This document shows, in pieces, positions 23,306 to 32,069 of a DNA stretch of 32,333 nucleotides. The translations under genes and the position numbers were made by a program. The notes under the pieces are model-generated. The model was not told the origin of the DNA. It saw only the letters and a program-made list of their open reading frames with translations, and did not search any database. The stretch lies in contig CAILVI010000398.1 of NCBI GenBank assembly GCA_903837595.1, positions 1 to 32,333 on the forward strand, read 5' to 3'. This DNA comes from an uncultured Thiodictyon sp. Lineage in GTDB: Bacteria; Pseudomonadota; Gammaproteobacteria; Chromatiales; Chromatiaceae. The stretch's first letter is position 1, and each line of letters begins with the position of its first letter.

Positions 23306-24421
23306 ATGACCCGCCCCACCCGCGCCGGTATTGATCTCGATGCCCTGCGCCATAATTTTGCCGTGGCACGGAAGTTGGCCGGGGCGGCGCGCACGGTCGC
23401 GGTGGTCAAGGCCAACGGCTACGGACACGGTGCGGTGGCAGTGGCCCGGGCCCTCGCCGGGACCGCCGACGCCCTCGGGGTCGCCTGCATCGAGGAGGCG
23501 CAGGAGCTGCGCGAGTCCGGGATCCGAACCCCCATCCTGCTGCTGGAGGGGGTGGTCGCCCCGGACGAGCTCGCCTTGGTCGACCGTTTGGCCCTGGCCA
23601 TGGTGGTCCACAGCCGGGAGCAACTGGAGTGGGTGCGCGCGGCACGTCCGGCGCGGCCCCTGGCCTGCTGGCTCAAGCTGGATTCAGGCATGCACCGACT
23701 GGGCTTCACAGCGGACGCCTTCGCCGCCGCCCATGCGGCCTTGGCGCAGTGTCCGCAGGTGGGTGACTTGGTGTTGATGACCCATCTGGCCCGCGCCGAC
23801 GAGTTGGATCACCCGTATACCCACCGGCAGTTGGCACTCTTCGCGCAGGCCTGCGCCGGCTTGGCCGCACGCCGCAGCCTGGCCAGTTCCGCCGGGCTCC
23901 TGGCTTGGCCGGCGGCCATCGCCGACTGGGTGCGCCCCGGCATCATGCTCTACGGGGCCTCGCCGCTGCCGCAGGCGCACCCAGCGGCCACCCGGCTGCG
24001 CCCGGTCATGACCCTGGAGTCGGCCCTGATCGCGGTGCGCGATCTTCAGGCCGGCGAGTCGATCGGCTACGGCGGGCGCTTCGTCTGTGAGCACCCGACC
24101 CGGGTGGGGGTCGTCGCCGCCGGCTACGCGGACGGCTATCCCCGCCATGCCCGGGATGGCACGCCGGTGGCGGTCAATGGTCAACTGACGCGGCTGATCG
24201 GGCGGGTCTCCATGGACATGCTGACGGTCGACCTCACGGGGTTGCCCCACGCGCGCAGCGGCGATCCGGTGGAACTGTGGGGCACCCAGGTCAGCGCCAA
24301 CGCCGTGGCAGCGGCCAGCGACACCATCCCCTACCAGCTATTCACCGGAGTAAGCAGGCGAGTCCAGCTCATCTATCGCGCTGGTGAAACGGCGCTGGCG
24401 TCCGCAAATGGCGACCCATGA
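23306..24421 (+). CDS. alr: Alanine racemase
   Basis: A 371-residue PLP enzyme that makes D-alanine for peptidoglycan. The Schiff-base Lys35 lies in VAVVKANGYGHG (31-42), LKLDSGMHRLGF (123-134) is conserved, and the opposing catalytic Tyr255 is in SIGYGGRFV, followed by VGVVAAGYADGYPR and RVSMDMLTVDL. ATG 23306 with AGGGAG upstream is preferred over an ORF start at 23264. It lies 38 bases after yhdP and may be read through from it. Length is as for E. coli Alr (359 aa). Confidence 0.97.
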   Translation: MTRPTRAGIDLDALRHNFAVARKLAGAARTVAVVKANGYGHGAVAVARALAGTADALGVACIEEAQELRESGIRTPILLLEGVVAPDELALVDRLALAMVVHSREQLEWVRAARPARPLACWLKLDSGMHRLGFTADAFAAAHAALAQCPQVGDLVLMTHLARADELDHPYTHRQLALFAQACAGLAARRSLASSAGLLAWPAAIADWVRPGIMLYGASPLPQAHPAATRLRPVMTLESALIAVRDLQAGESIGYGGRFVCEHPTRVGVVAAGYADGYPRHARDGTPVAVNGQLTRLIGRVSMDMLTVDLTGLPHARSGDPVELWGTQVSANAVAAASDTIPYQLFTGVSRRVQLIYRAGETALASANGDP

Positions 24422-24591
24422 AGGCCAATCAGTCGCTGCTCGCCTGGTTCGCCGGGCCTCCCCGGGCCGCTGTCCGCGCCCGCTTGCACTCCGGCCGCTG
24501 CACCGCACGACCGGCACCGATGCGGCGATGGCGACGCGCCGAACGGTGGTTGACCCGCATCATTCACCCGCAAAGGACGATTTAGCCACCC

Positions 24592-25599
24592 ATGAACGAA
24601 CGACCAGTACGTATCGCAGTCAGCATCAAGGATCGTGCCGCGCAACAACTCGTGTCCAACCTATTCAGCACCGCCGGTGCGAGCATACAGGTCTGCGATG
24701 ACGCGGCGGCGATCATTGAGGCCGCCGATGACATACAGGCCATTGTGCTGGGCCTGAGCGCGGCCCCGGAGAAGACCTTCGACGCACTCGTCGTACTGCG
24801 CCAAAAGTTAGCGGCCATCCCGATCTATGTCATCAACGACGCCGCGGGGGAGCGGCACGCCAAACGCGCTTTGCGGTTCGGCGCCACACAAGTCGTCTCG
24901 CAGGAACTGTTGCCGCGCCGCGTCAGTCATCTGTTACAGCCGCTCGCGTCGGCGAAGGCGCCAACGAAGGCACCGGCACCCATCCCGCCGAACAGCCCCG
25001 CGCCGGGATGGGCGGGGGGCAAAGCGGACCCGGCCTATGAGATCCAATCGATGGACCTGGGGTCCTGGCTGTCGGTCCCCGGCAACCGGCGCTTGCTGGG
25101 CATGGAGGAGCCCGACGCCAACGGCCCCACGCCAAACGCCGATCCTGCGCATCAGCGCGAGCGGCCAGGCAGCGACCAGACCCCGCCCGCTGCTGCGGGA
25201 GAGGGACTGCGGGTGGCAGCGTCACTAGACCCAGAGTTGGGCGCAGGGGAGTACAGCGCGTCGGACAGCCTCGGTGACTGCCCGCACGTGATGCGCTGTC
25301 GAGCACAGTACGAAACGCAGAGCGCCGCCATCCTGGAGGTTCACTTACAGCGGGAAAAGCGGCTGCATGAGCTCGAACACAAGCTGCGCGAGCGCCTCCA
25401 AGTCGACATCAAGCATGAACTCACCCAGCAAATCACCGCCGAAGAGGCGCATGTGAAGGACCTGATCGCCGCGGTCCAGGCCCAGGTCAGGCGGGAGATC
25501 GCCACCGCGATCACTCATGTGTACCTCATGGTGATTGCCCTGATCTGCGCCATCGTGCTGGCGGGCCTCGGCATGGCATGGCGTTTGGGGCTCTGGTGA
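24592..25599 (+). CDS. Receiver-like membrane-anchored protein, unknown function
   Basis: A 335-residue protein. Residues 1-120 have the alternating strand/helix pattern of a response-regulator receiver (VRIAVSIKDRAAQQLVSNLF, AIVLGLSA, IPIYVINDAAGERHAKRALRFGATQVVSQE), but the strand where phospho-Asp should sit reads IVLGLSA and has no acid, so it is a pseudo-receiver. A proline-rich linker follows (about 125-145), then a less ordered region with a Cys pair, an amphipathic coiled coil (LQREKRLHELEHKLRERLQ) and a C-terminal helix YLMVIALICAIVLAGLGMAW as tail anchor. Such proteins may act as scaffolds. It sits 170 bases after alr, in its own unit. Confidence 0.7.
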   Translation: MNERPVRIAVSIKDRAAQQLVSNLFSTAGASIQVCDDAAAIIEAADDIQAIVLGLSAAPEKTFDALVVLRQKLAAIPIYVINDAAGERHAKRALRFGATQVVSQELLPRRVSHLLQPLASAKAPTKAPAPIPPNSPAPGWAGGKADPAYEIQSMDLGSWLSVPGNRRLLGMEEPDANGPTPNADPAHQRERPGSDQTPPAAAGEGLRVAASLDPELGAGEYSASDSLGDCPHVMRCRAQYETQSAAILEVHLQREKRLHELEHKLRERLQVDIKHELTQQITAEEAHVKDLIAAVQAQVRREIATAITHVYLMVIALICAIVLAGLGMAWRLGLW

Positions 25600-25710
25600 G
25601 GCATTCAGCGAATCGGATCTGCCGTGGCGGGTGGACATCGTCGACTGGTGCAGCGCGGACGAGCCCTTCCGGCGGATCATTGCCCGGGAGCGCGTGCTCG
25701 TGCAGGAGGC
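25598..25710 (+). pseudogene. C-terminal fragment of nucleotidyltransferase (MNT-type antitoxin)
   Basis: Reading frame 25598 encodes EAFSESDLPWRVDIVDWCSADEPFRRIIARERVLVQ, the end of the MNT family of minimal nucleotidyltransferases, antitoxins of HEPN partners. The fragment starts inside the stop codon of the preceding gene, so the catalytic GS...DxD part is absent. It overlaps antisense with the next gene. It is a relic. Confidence 0.65.
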
Positions 25711-26087
25711 GTCAGTGCACGCAATTCGGGCGGCAGGCCCAGGGAGATTGAATCCGCCCAGTGGATGAACTCGGCAATACCGACAGCACGGTGGTCATCG
25801 ACACGAAAGTGCCGCTTGATGGCCAAGGTGATGAGGTTGTGCCGCCCGAAGGCCGCCGCGCTGGGAAAGGTCTTGGCATCATCCGCATCGACGCTCGCCG
25901 GCTCGATACCGAGTGACAGCGCGGCGAGCTTCCAGGGTGCGGCGGACTTGATCCGCTTCCAGTATTCCCACTTTGGGGGGTTGGCGGACGGTCGCGATGG
26001 TTGGTCGCACGGCGGGCCCGACCGGGCGCCGGCCGACACGGGCTTGAACGGGGGATTGGCTACCCGCAACGACTTATCGTTGCTCAC
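25677..26087 (-). CDS. Conserved-type hypothetical protein with WEYWKRI motif
   Basis: A 136-residue protein starting at GTG 26087, with AAGGAG ten bases upstream. The core WEYWKRIKSAAPWKLAALSLGIEP resembles a family of short proteobacterial proteins with W..YW.....LW.AVALSL-I-P that I recall without a named function. The rest reads FGRHNLITLAIKRHFRV and EFIHWADSISLGLPPEL. The N-terminal 40 residues are low in complexity. It stands alone on the minus strand between two plus-strand units. The upstream extension to 26390 lacks codon sense. Confidence 0.6.
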   Translation of the reverse strand: MSNDKSLRVANPPFKPVSAGARSGPPCDQPSRPSANPPKWEYWKRIKSAAPWKLAALSLGIEPASVDADDAKTFPSAAAFGRHNLITLAIKRHFRVDDHRAVGIAEFIHWADSISLGLPPELRALTPPARARAPGQ

Positions 26088-26388
26088 TGGCTGCGCTCCT
26101 TCTCGATACGGTTGTTCAGTCAAAAAAGGCGGGGGCGGAGCGACGCCAGACAGCCCTGCGGGGACTACCCCAGCTGCGGCGGGGCGCGCTCGGCCTTGCC
26201 TCCCAGAGCCGTACAATTTACCCGATCCGGGGATGGCGGGATACAGGGGCGAGGACTCGCGCCGAACGGGCGTCGAGCAGCGGTCACTGGTGCGGCGCTC
26301 CCGATCGCGTGGCGACGCCGACTGGACCGGGCCGGGGCATGCAGAAACCTCATGCGAAAAGCTTTTTGTCTGATTTGGCCACACCATC
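26088..26388. other. Intergenic stretch before the glycosyltransferase cluster
   Basis: About 300 bases without a supported gene. It should hold the promoters of the divergent minus gene and the plus cluster, but no clear -35/-10 pair is seen. An AAAAGGCGGGGGCGG stretch lies near 26125. Confidence 0.4.
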
Positions 26389-27570
26389 ATGACGAGAATG
26401 ACACCCCCCCAACCGCTGCCCCCCGCCCTCTATGCCGCATTCGATGTCTTCCCCTCCGCCAAAGGCGCGGCGGTGCACATCGACCGGTTTGCCCGGCGGC
26501 TGTTCGAACGGGCCGGGGGCGGGCTACTCTATGTGTTGGGGAACGCGGAGCTCCCGGCCGGCCAGCACGAGGGCACCGTGGAGATCCTGCGCTATCGCGA
26601 CGGGCCGGCGAACCTGTTGGAGCGTGCCCTGGGGTTCGGCTGCACCCTGGACCGGCTGCTCGCGCGGCGCGGCGGCGCCTTGCGCTTGGCCCAGTTCCGC
26701 GACCCCTGGAGCGGTGTCCCCCTATTGCAGCGGGTGGGGCCGGACTGCCGGACGATCTATGAAGTCAACGGCCTGCCGTCGATCGAGCTACCCTTCGCCT
26801 TCCCCGCGATCGGCCCGGCGACCATCGCGAAGCTGCGCGCGGCAGAGCGCTGGTGCCTGGAGCGGGCGGACTGCATCGTCACCCCGTCCCACACCATCGC
26901 CCGCAACCTGGTGGCGATGGGCGCGGACCCACAGCGCCTGCGGGTGATCCCCAACGGGGCCGAGGTGCCGGTTGACCCACTCCCGCCAGCGCCCGCACCC
27001 TGGCCCTATCTGCTCTATTTCGGTGCCGTGCAACCCTGGCAGGGGCTCCCGACTCTGCTGTACGCCTTCGCGCGACTGGCGGATTTCAGGGACCTGCGCC
27101 TCGTCATCTGCGCCGCCGTCCACCCGCGGCGGGTCAAGCACTATCAGCGGCTGGCCGAACACCTGGGGGTCGCCACCCGGGTGCATTGGGAGTTTCAACT
27201 CGACCAGTCGGCACTCGACCCCTGGCGGCGCCACGCGCTGATCGCAGTCGCCCCGCTGACCGAATGCACCCGCAACCTGGAGCAGGGCTGCGCACCACTC
27301 AAGATACTGGAAGCGATGGCGGCCGGGGTGCCGGTGGTGGCCTCCGACCTGCCGGCCGTGCACGAGATCATGACCGATGGCCGACACGGCCGGCTGGTCC
27401 CCCCGGACCGTCCGGCCGAGTTGGCACGGGCGCTGCGCATCCTGCTCGAATACCCGCAGCTGCGCACCCAAATGGGCGAGGAGGCGCGTCGGGCGATGAT
27501 GGATCATCTATCCTGGGAGTGCGCCTTGACGCGACTCGACGCGGTCTATGCGGGGCTGGGACTGGATTGA
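26389..27570 (+). CDS. Glycosyltransferase family 4
   Basis: A 393-residue GT-B fold enzyme. The N-terminal domain begins FDVFPSAKGAAVHIDRFARRLF. The C-terminal donor-binding domain has YLLYFGAVQPWQGLPTLLYAF (about 204-224) and the GT4 motif EQGCAPLKILEAMAAGVPVVASDLPAVHEI with the Glu-x7-Glu-like pair. It would transfer a sugar from a nucleotide sugar to a glycan or lipid acceptor on the cytosolic face. It starts a plus-strand cluster with 21 bases to the next gene. The sugar and the acceptor are unknown. ATG 26389 is used; a second in-frame ATG is at 26398. Confidence 0.9.
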   Translation: MTRMTPPQPLPPALYAAFDVFPSAKGAAVHIDRFARRLFERAGGGLLYVLGNAELPAGQHEGTVEILRYRDGPANLLERALGFGCTLDRLLARRGGALRLAQFRDPWSGVPLLQRVGPDCRTIYEVNGLPSIELPFAFPAIGPATIAKLRAAERWCLERADCIVTPSHTIARNLVAMGADPQRLRVIPNGAEVPVDPLPPAPAPWPYLLYFGAVQPWQGLPTLLYAFARLADFRDLRLVICAAVHPRRVKHYQRLAEHLGVATRVHWEFQLDQSALDPWRRHALIAVAPLTECTRNLEQGCAPLKILEAMAAGVPVVASDLPAVHEIMTDGRHGRLVPPDRPAELARALRILLEYPQLRTQMGEEARRAMMDHLSWECALTRLDAVYAGLGLD

Positions 27571-27591
27571 ACCTTTGCTTGGGGCCAGGAC

Positions 27592-28486
27592 ATGCAACTG
27601 ATCGAAACCTATCGCGCCTACTGGGCACTCACCCCGGAGCAGCGACGGCTGTTGAAAGAGAAGCGGATCGCCGGCGAACGCACCCCGGCGCAGTGGATCG
27701 CCCTGCTTGGTGGGTTGGCAGCTTACGACCGGCAAGCCGAGGCGGTGCGCACCTGGGCGACCGTGGCCATGATCGTTGCCCCCATGCTGGTTTTCTTCGG
27801 CGCACTGTTCGGCGGCATTGCCCTGGGCTACGAAGCGCAGGCTTGGCTGGTCGCGCTCGGCCTGGCGCTGACGACGGCCGCACCGCTGGTCGCACTCTTT
27901 CTCGCCACGCGCTCCACGGACCTGGCCAACCAACTGCGTGAGGTGGCACTCCCCTTGGTGAGCCTGATCGGCGAGGACCTGGGCCCGCACGCCACGCTGC
28001 AACTCGGGCTGGACCTGCGCGGCGGGACGGCGAAGGACAAGTTGAGCAAGACACTGCCGGCCCGAAAAGAACGCGGCCGTTCGATCCGGGAGCGGATCTT
28101 CCTCGACCCCTGGATGACCGCCGCGGTGGTCCTGCGGGACGGGGCGCGGCTGCGTTGGCGCATCACCGACCAGGTCCACGAACTTCGCATCTCGCGGCGC
28201 AACGCGCGGGGCAAGACCAAGAGCAAGACCAAGTTCCGGGTCGACAGCCGGGTGCTGGCCGCACTGGACCTGCCGGCGGCGGGCTATCGGCTGCGCCCCC
28301 AACCCGGCGGACCCGACGCCCCAGGCGCCGGCGCTGGAAAAATGGATCAAGCTGCGGGGGCAGTGCCGCACCCGGCAAAAGGGCACCCAGCCACAGTCTG
28401 CAACATTGAGCGAGGCGCTCAAAACCATCACCGATCTCTATGCCCGCGCCGAGCCCGTCCGGATTAAGGAGCCCAGTCATGTCTAG
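27592..28486 (+). CDS. Two-helix membrane protein, apparent 1-base frameshift near its end
   Basis: The protein starts MQLIETYRAYWALTPEQRRL, then has two membrane helices (TWATVAMIVAPMLVFFGALFG and AWLVALGLALTTAAPLVALFLA, about residues 56-107), and a basic cytosolic tail. After residue 240 the frame 1 sequence loses protein character. If one C of the run CCCCC at 28296-28300 is removed, frame 2 continues with RPNPADPTPQAPALEKWIKL and ends SHV at 28486, overlapping the next start by 8 bases. The frame-1 product would stop at 28467 instead. Either a sequencing error or a real frameshift. No family is recognised; it lies between glycosyltransferase genes. Confidence 0.65.
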
Positions 28487-28937
28487 GTGTACCATTAAAC
28501 GGGGGTTTCTCACCCTGCGCGAGTGTGGGGAGCCGGCCACCGGGGTGTGCCGGACCTGCGGGCGCCCCGCCTGCGCCGCGCATCTGGTCCATGACCTGAC
28601 CGGGGCACTCTGTGCCGAATGCAGCGCGGAGCGCAGCAGCGGAAATGGACCGGTCGGTTCAGACGGTTGGGCACCGACTGACGACTGGCGCTACGGCTAC
28701 CGGGATAGCTATTACCGCGAGAGCGGTTATCGCCCCCAGTCAGCCACTGAGCCGGCCGCCGGACCCCGGACCGATGCCTTTCAGACCGGCGGGCTGGCGG
28801 CCGGCGCGCTGGCCGCCGACGGCTTCACGACCGGCGGGACCTTCGACGACCTTGATCGCGAGGCGTTCGATACGCCAGTCGCCGAGGCCGGGGTCGGACT
28901 GGACGAGGACCACGGCCCCAGCCTGTTCGATAGCTGA
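28479..28937 (+). CDS. Small Cys-rich (zinc-binding-like) protein
   Basis: A 152-residue protein starting at ATG 28479 with AAGGAG upstream. The N-terminal 50 residues hold Cys pairs: RECGEPATGVCRTCGRPACAAH and GALCAECSAE, a B-box-like or zinc-ribbon-like pattern. The remainder is Tyr/Gly-rich and acidic (WRYGYRDSYYRESGYR, LDEDHGPSLFDS) and looks disordered. It overlaps the end of the membrane-protein gene and lies 8 bases before the next glycosyltransferase. An adaptor role is possible but is inference. Confidence 0.65.
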   Translation: MSRCTIKRGFLTLRECGEPATGVCRTCGRPACAAHLVHDLTGALCAECSAERSSGNGPVGSDGWAPTDDWRYGYRDSYYRESGYRPQSATEPAAGPRTDAFQTGGLAAGALAADGFTTGGTFDDLDREAFDTPVAEAGVGLDEDHGPSLFDS

Positions 28938-28945
28938 CCCGCGCG

Positions 28946-30136
28946 ATGCACGGCGCCGCGTGGCCCCAACGAGACGTCGGCGCCTGGCGCGTCGCCTGGC
29001 TGACCGAGAGCTATCCGCCGGATTGCGGCGGCATGGCCCAGTCGTGCGACCGCATCGTGCGCGGGCTGCGTGCCGCTGGGGTGGAACTGGACCTGCTGCA
29101 CTGCGCCGAGCGGCTGCGCCGCTGGGAGGAGCAACGCCAGGTCGGGGGCCGCTATTTTGCCTGCCCGATGGACGGCGACCCGGCACACGCGCTCAACCGC
29201 TTGTGGGCACGCCTGGAACGGGAGGCCGACCGCTATACCCACCTGGTCGCCTTCGGCGGTGCACTGCCATTGCTGGCCGCACCGGTCTATGCCGCCTGGA
29301 TGGACCGGCCACTGATCGCCTTGCTGCGCGGCAACGACCTGGACGCCGCCCTGTTCCACCCGGCGCGGGCCCAGGTGCTGGCGCGCGCACTCACCGCCGC
29401 GACACTGGTGGGCTGTGTGAGCCGCAGCCAGGCGCGCAAGACCCAGGCGCTGTACCCCGGTCTCAACACCCGTTGGATACCCAACGGGATCGATCTGCGC
29501 GACTGGACCCTACACCCTTTCGACCTGGAGCGGGCGCGGCTGTGGCGCGACGAGGTGTTCCCGCCGCAGCGCCTCGTCATCGGGTGCTTCGGCCATCTCA
29601 AGGCCAAGAAGGGCCTGCTCCTGCTGCTGGAGGCCCTGCGCGGCAGCCGGCAACGGGAACGTTTCCACTGCCTGCTGGTCGGTGAAATCACACCCGAGGC
29701 GGCCGACTGGATCGAGCGCGAGTGCGCGGACCTGAGCCTCACGGTGCTGCCCTTCCTCGACCGCTTTGACCTGCTGCCGCTCTATGCCGCCTGCGACTAT
29801 GTGGCCCTGCCATCGTTCTACGACGGCATGCCCAATGTCATGCTCGAGGCGCTCGGTCTGGGCCTGCCGCTGATCGCCGCGCGGGCCGGGGGCATGGCGG
29901 ACCTGCTCACCGACGGCGTCCAGGGCCTGCTATTCGATCCAGGCGACATGCACGGCGCCCGCGATGCGCTGACCCGGGCGGCCGGCGTGAGCGCGGATGA
30001 GCGTCGGCGGATGGGCGAGGCCGGTCGCGCACTGGCTGCCGACCGTTTGGGTGCCGAGCGGGAGACCAGCGCCTATTTTAACCTGCTGGCCGAGGCCGCG
30101 GCCCTGGGGCGCGACCGGGACACCTGCGCCCGGTAG
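28946..30136 (+). CDS. Glycosyltransferase family 4
   Basis: A 396-residue GT-B fold protein: the N-terminal VAWLTESYPPDCGGMAQSCDRIVRGLRAAG is the usual GT4 acceptor-domain start. The C-terminal part has LVIGCFGHLKAKKGLLLLLEAL and the GT4 signature PSFYDGMPNVMLEALGLGLPLIAARAGGMADLL. It differs from the first GT4 gene of the cluster, so the pair probably adds successive sugars. The genes are spaced by 8 bases, pointing to co-transcription. A hairpin follows the stop (30137-30153). Confidence 0.9.
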   Translation: MHGAAWPQRDVGAWRVAWLTESYPPDCGGMAQSCDRIVRGLRAAGVELDLLHCAERLRRWEEQRQVGGRYFACPMDGDPAHALNRLWARLEREADRYTHLVAFGGALPLLAAPVYAAWMDRPLIALLRGNDLDAALFHPARAQVLARALTAATLVGCVSRSQARKTQALYPGLNTRWIPNGIDLRDWTLHPFDLERARLWRDEVFPPQRLVIGCFGHLKAKKGLLLLLEALRGSRQRERFHCLLVGEITPEAADWIERECADLSLTVLPFLDRFDLLPLYAACDYVALPSFYDGMPNVMLEALGLGLPLIAARAGGMADLLTDGVQGLLFDPGDMHGARDALTRAAGVSADERRRMGEAGRALAADRLGAERETSAYFNLLAEAAALGRDRDTCAR

Positions 30137-30153
30137 GGTCCGCTGCGCGGACC
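30137..30153 (+). terminator. Hairpin GGTCCGC-TGC-GCGGACC after glycosyltransferase
   Basis: A perfect 7-bp stem begins at the base after the stop codon. There is no U-tract, so it may be a partial terminator, a processing site or a REP-like element. The same arms occur at 14906-14922. Confidence 0.45.
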
Positions 30154-30193
30154 AACGACCTTACGTGTATTCCATCCTTCGGAGCGTTTGACC

Positions 30194-30847
30194 ATGAGAT
30201 CGCAGCAGACACCGACTCGGCCCCAGCGCCATCTGGGCATCGTCAACCTAGCGCTCGCCGGGCTGGTCTTCTGGGGCTGGTTGGTCCTGACGGCGACGGC
30301 GGGGACGCCGACGGGCGAGCGCTTAGAGATCGCCGACGCGGCCGGCAAGCCGGTCCTGAACTTGACCCGGGACGCCGATCACGTCTCGGTAGGCGACGGG
30401 GCCGGCGCCCCATTGCTGCTGGGCGCACGCAAGGCCCCCGGCCGCACCGACTACCGCCTGCCCGACGGCACCGCCTTTGCCACGACCAAAGGCGACCCCG
30501 ATGTCTTCAAGCTGACCGCCCCCGATGGCCGGCTGTTGCGCAAGGTCAAGCGCGACGAGGACCGGATCAAGATTGCGGACAACGCCGAGAACGCGGGCGC
30601 TGCGGTGCTGCGCCGCCGCGGCGAGGACAAATGGGAACTGGAAATCGACAAAGAGTCGTTCGGCAAGGTCAAGGACTACCCCGATCCGGCGGGGACCGGA
30701 CTCAAGGTCAAGGACCGCGCGGGCGAGACCCGCTACCGGCTGGGCAACACACCCCTGACCCCGGTCCCGCTCGTGCTGCTGATTCCGGGCCTGCCCGCCG
30801 CTGAGGCGCAGGCGATCATGGCCGAGGGCTGGCTGCGCGGCTGGTAG
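30194..30847 (+). CDS. Membrane-anchored beta-rich protein, unknown function
   Basis: A 217-residue protein. The N-terminal segment IVNLALAGLVFWGWLVLTATAG is a signal anchor, followed by a chain of short strands with recurring D-x-G and K-x-x-D patterns (RLEIADAAGKPVLNLTRDAD, DVFKLTAPDGRLLRKVKRDEDRIKIAD). The end PLVLLIPGL is hydrophobic. No family is recognised. ATG 30194 is chosen rather than an in-frame TTG at 30188. It stops 5 bases before the next gene's GTG, so it is in the same cluster. Confidence 0.65.
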   Translation: MRSQQTPTRPQRHLGIVNLALAGLVFWGWLVLTATAGTPTGERLEIADAAGKPVLNLTRDADHVSVGDGAGAPLLLGARKAPGRTDYRLPDGTAFATTKGDPDVFKLTAPDGRLLRKVKRDEDRIKIADNAENAGAAVLRRRGEDKWELEIDKESFGKVKDYPDPAGTGLKVKDRAGETRYRLGNTPLTPVPLVLLIPGLPAAEAQAIMAEGWLRGW

Positions 30848-30852
30848 TCCGG

Positions 30853-31731
30853 GTGGGACCGGACCTGTATTACGCCCTGGGGGGCGGACTCGGGCACCTG
30901 ACCAGGGCGCGCGCCGTGCTCGCCACACTGGGTGTCCGGGCGCGGGTGCTCGCACCAGCCCGGCACGCACAGGCCCCCGAGTCGTCGCCTGGCCTGGACC
31001 TGCTGCCCCTCCCCGTAGAGCTGACCGACCGCCCGGGAGACTTGGGCGCTTGGCTCGCCGGGCTGCTGTGGGAGCAGCGCCCGCGGCGACTCTGGCTGGA
31101 CAGCTTCCCCTGCGGGCTGTTCGGGGAGCTGTGTGGACTGCCACTGCCACCGGAGCTTGAGATCCACTACCTGGCCCGCCTGCTGCGCTGGGACCGCTAT
31201 GCCCGGCGCATCCAGGGGGAACCGCCGCCACTCACCCGGGTCCACCTGCTGGAGCCATTGAACCAGGACCACGCCGACTGGCTAGCACGCCGGGGGGCGG
31301 AGCCCATCGCGCTGCGGCTCGAAACACCGGACCTACCGCCACCGACCGACGCCATGGCCAGACTCGCCGCCCTGCCACCCCCATGCTGGCTGGTGGCCCA
31401 TTCAGGTCCGGCCGAAGAGATTCGCGAACTTCTGGACTATGCACGCGACCTGGCCGCGGCCGAGGGCGTAAGCCCCGCCCTTATCCTGATCGCCCCCCGC
31501 GCCCTGCCCTACTGCGCCCCGGACGTCGTGCGATTACACGCCAATCCCGCCCGCGCCCTCTATCCACAGGCCGCGCGCATCATCACCGCCTGCGGCTTCA
31601 ATACCATGAGCGAGACCCTCGCCTATCGCGGCATCCACCGCTTCCTCCCCATGACACGGGCGCTGGACGACCAGTATTCCCGCGCGGCACGGCGGCGAGA
31701 GGCTCAAGAGGAGTCACCCGCGACAGAGTGA
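30853..31731 (+). CDS. GT-B-fold glycosyltransferase-like protein (MurG-like)
   Basis: A 292-residue protein starting at GTG 30853. YYALGGGLGHLTRARAVLATLG is the glycine-rich start of GT-B proteins such as MurG and related UDP-glycosyltransferases. The C-terminal half has PARALYPQAARIITACGFNTMSETLAYRGIHRFLPMTRALDDQYSRA, the donor-binding region of that superfamily. It is shorter than MurG (about 350 aa) and lacks its other signatures, so the sugar is unknown. It is the last gene of the cluster and lies 5 bases after the anchored protein. Confidence 0.8.
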   Translation: MGPDLYYALGGGLGHLTRARAVLATLGVRARVLAPARHAQAPESSPGLDLLPLPVELTDRPGDLGAWLAGLLWEQRPRRLWLDSFPCGLFGELCGLPLPPELEIHYLARLLRWDRYARRIQGEPPPLTRVHLLEPLNQDHADWLARRGAEPIALRLETPDLPPPTDAMARLAALPPPCWLVAHSGPAEEIRELLDYARDLAAAEGVSPALILIAPRALPYCAPDVVRLHANPARALYPQAARIITACGFNTMSETLAYRGIHRFLPMTRALDDQYSRAARRREAQEESPATE

Positions 31732-32069
31732 TCGTCGCGCCGACCACCGCGATCACAGACCGCTTGCGACAGTTGGCCGGCAGCCTGTCGGCACTGCCCG
31801 GATCGACCTCACATTGCTCCCTGCGAGCACACCAGGGGGATGGATTTTTCCATTTATGCCCAGTGGGTTGACGCGTCGCGGGGCATGTACTAACCTCATA
31901 CGCGAGTACACAGGGGTGGGGCGAGACCGCAACCGTAACCGTGTAGCAACGATGAATACGCGGGCCGGCCCCTTGTCCGACTGCCGACGGCGCCTGCCAC
32001 GCCTGCACAGTCATTTGCGGAGCAACCATAACGGGAGGGCATCATGCCGACCCAGGCGAAACGAATCCT
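31732..32069. other. Intergenic stretch between cluster end and IS remnant
   Basis: No gene is supported. A TTGACG at 31868-31873 could be a -35, with TAACCT 17 bases on, but the -10 is poor. The part facing the IS remnant is likely element-derived or non-coding; no inverted repeat of the IS was found. Confidence 0.4.

Noticed and set aside
25624-26373. Plus-strand 249-codon frame
   Set aside because: Antisense to the WEYWKRI gene, which has a good ribosome-binding site; only its first about 25 codons overlap the MNT relic region, in a different frame.
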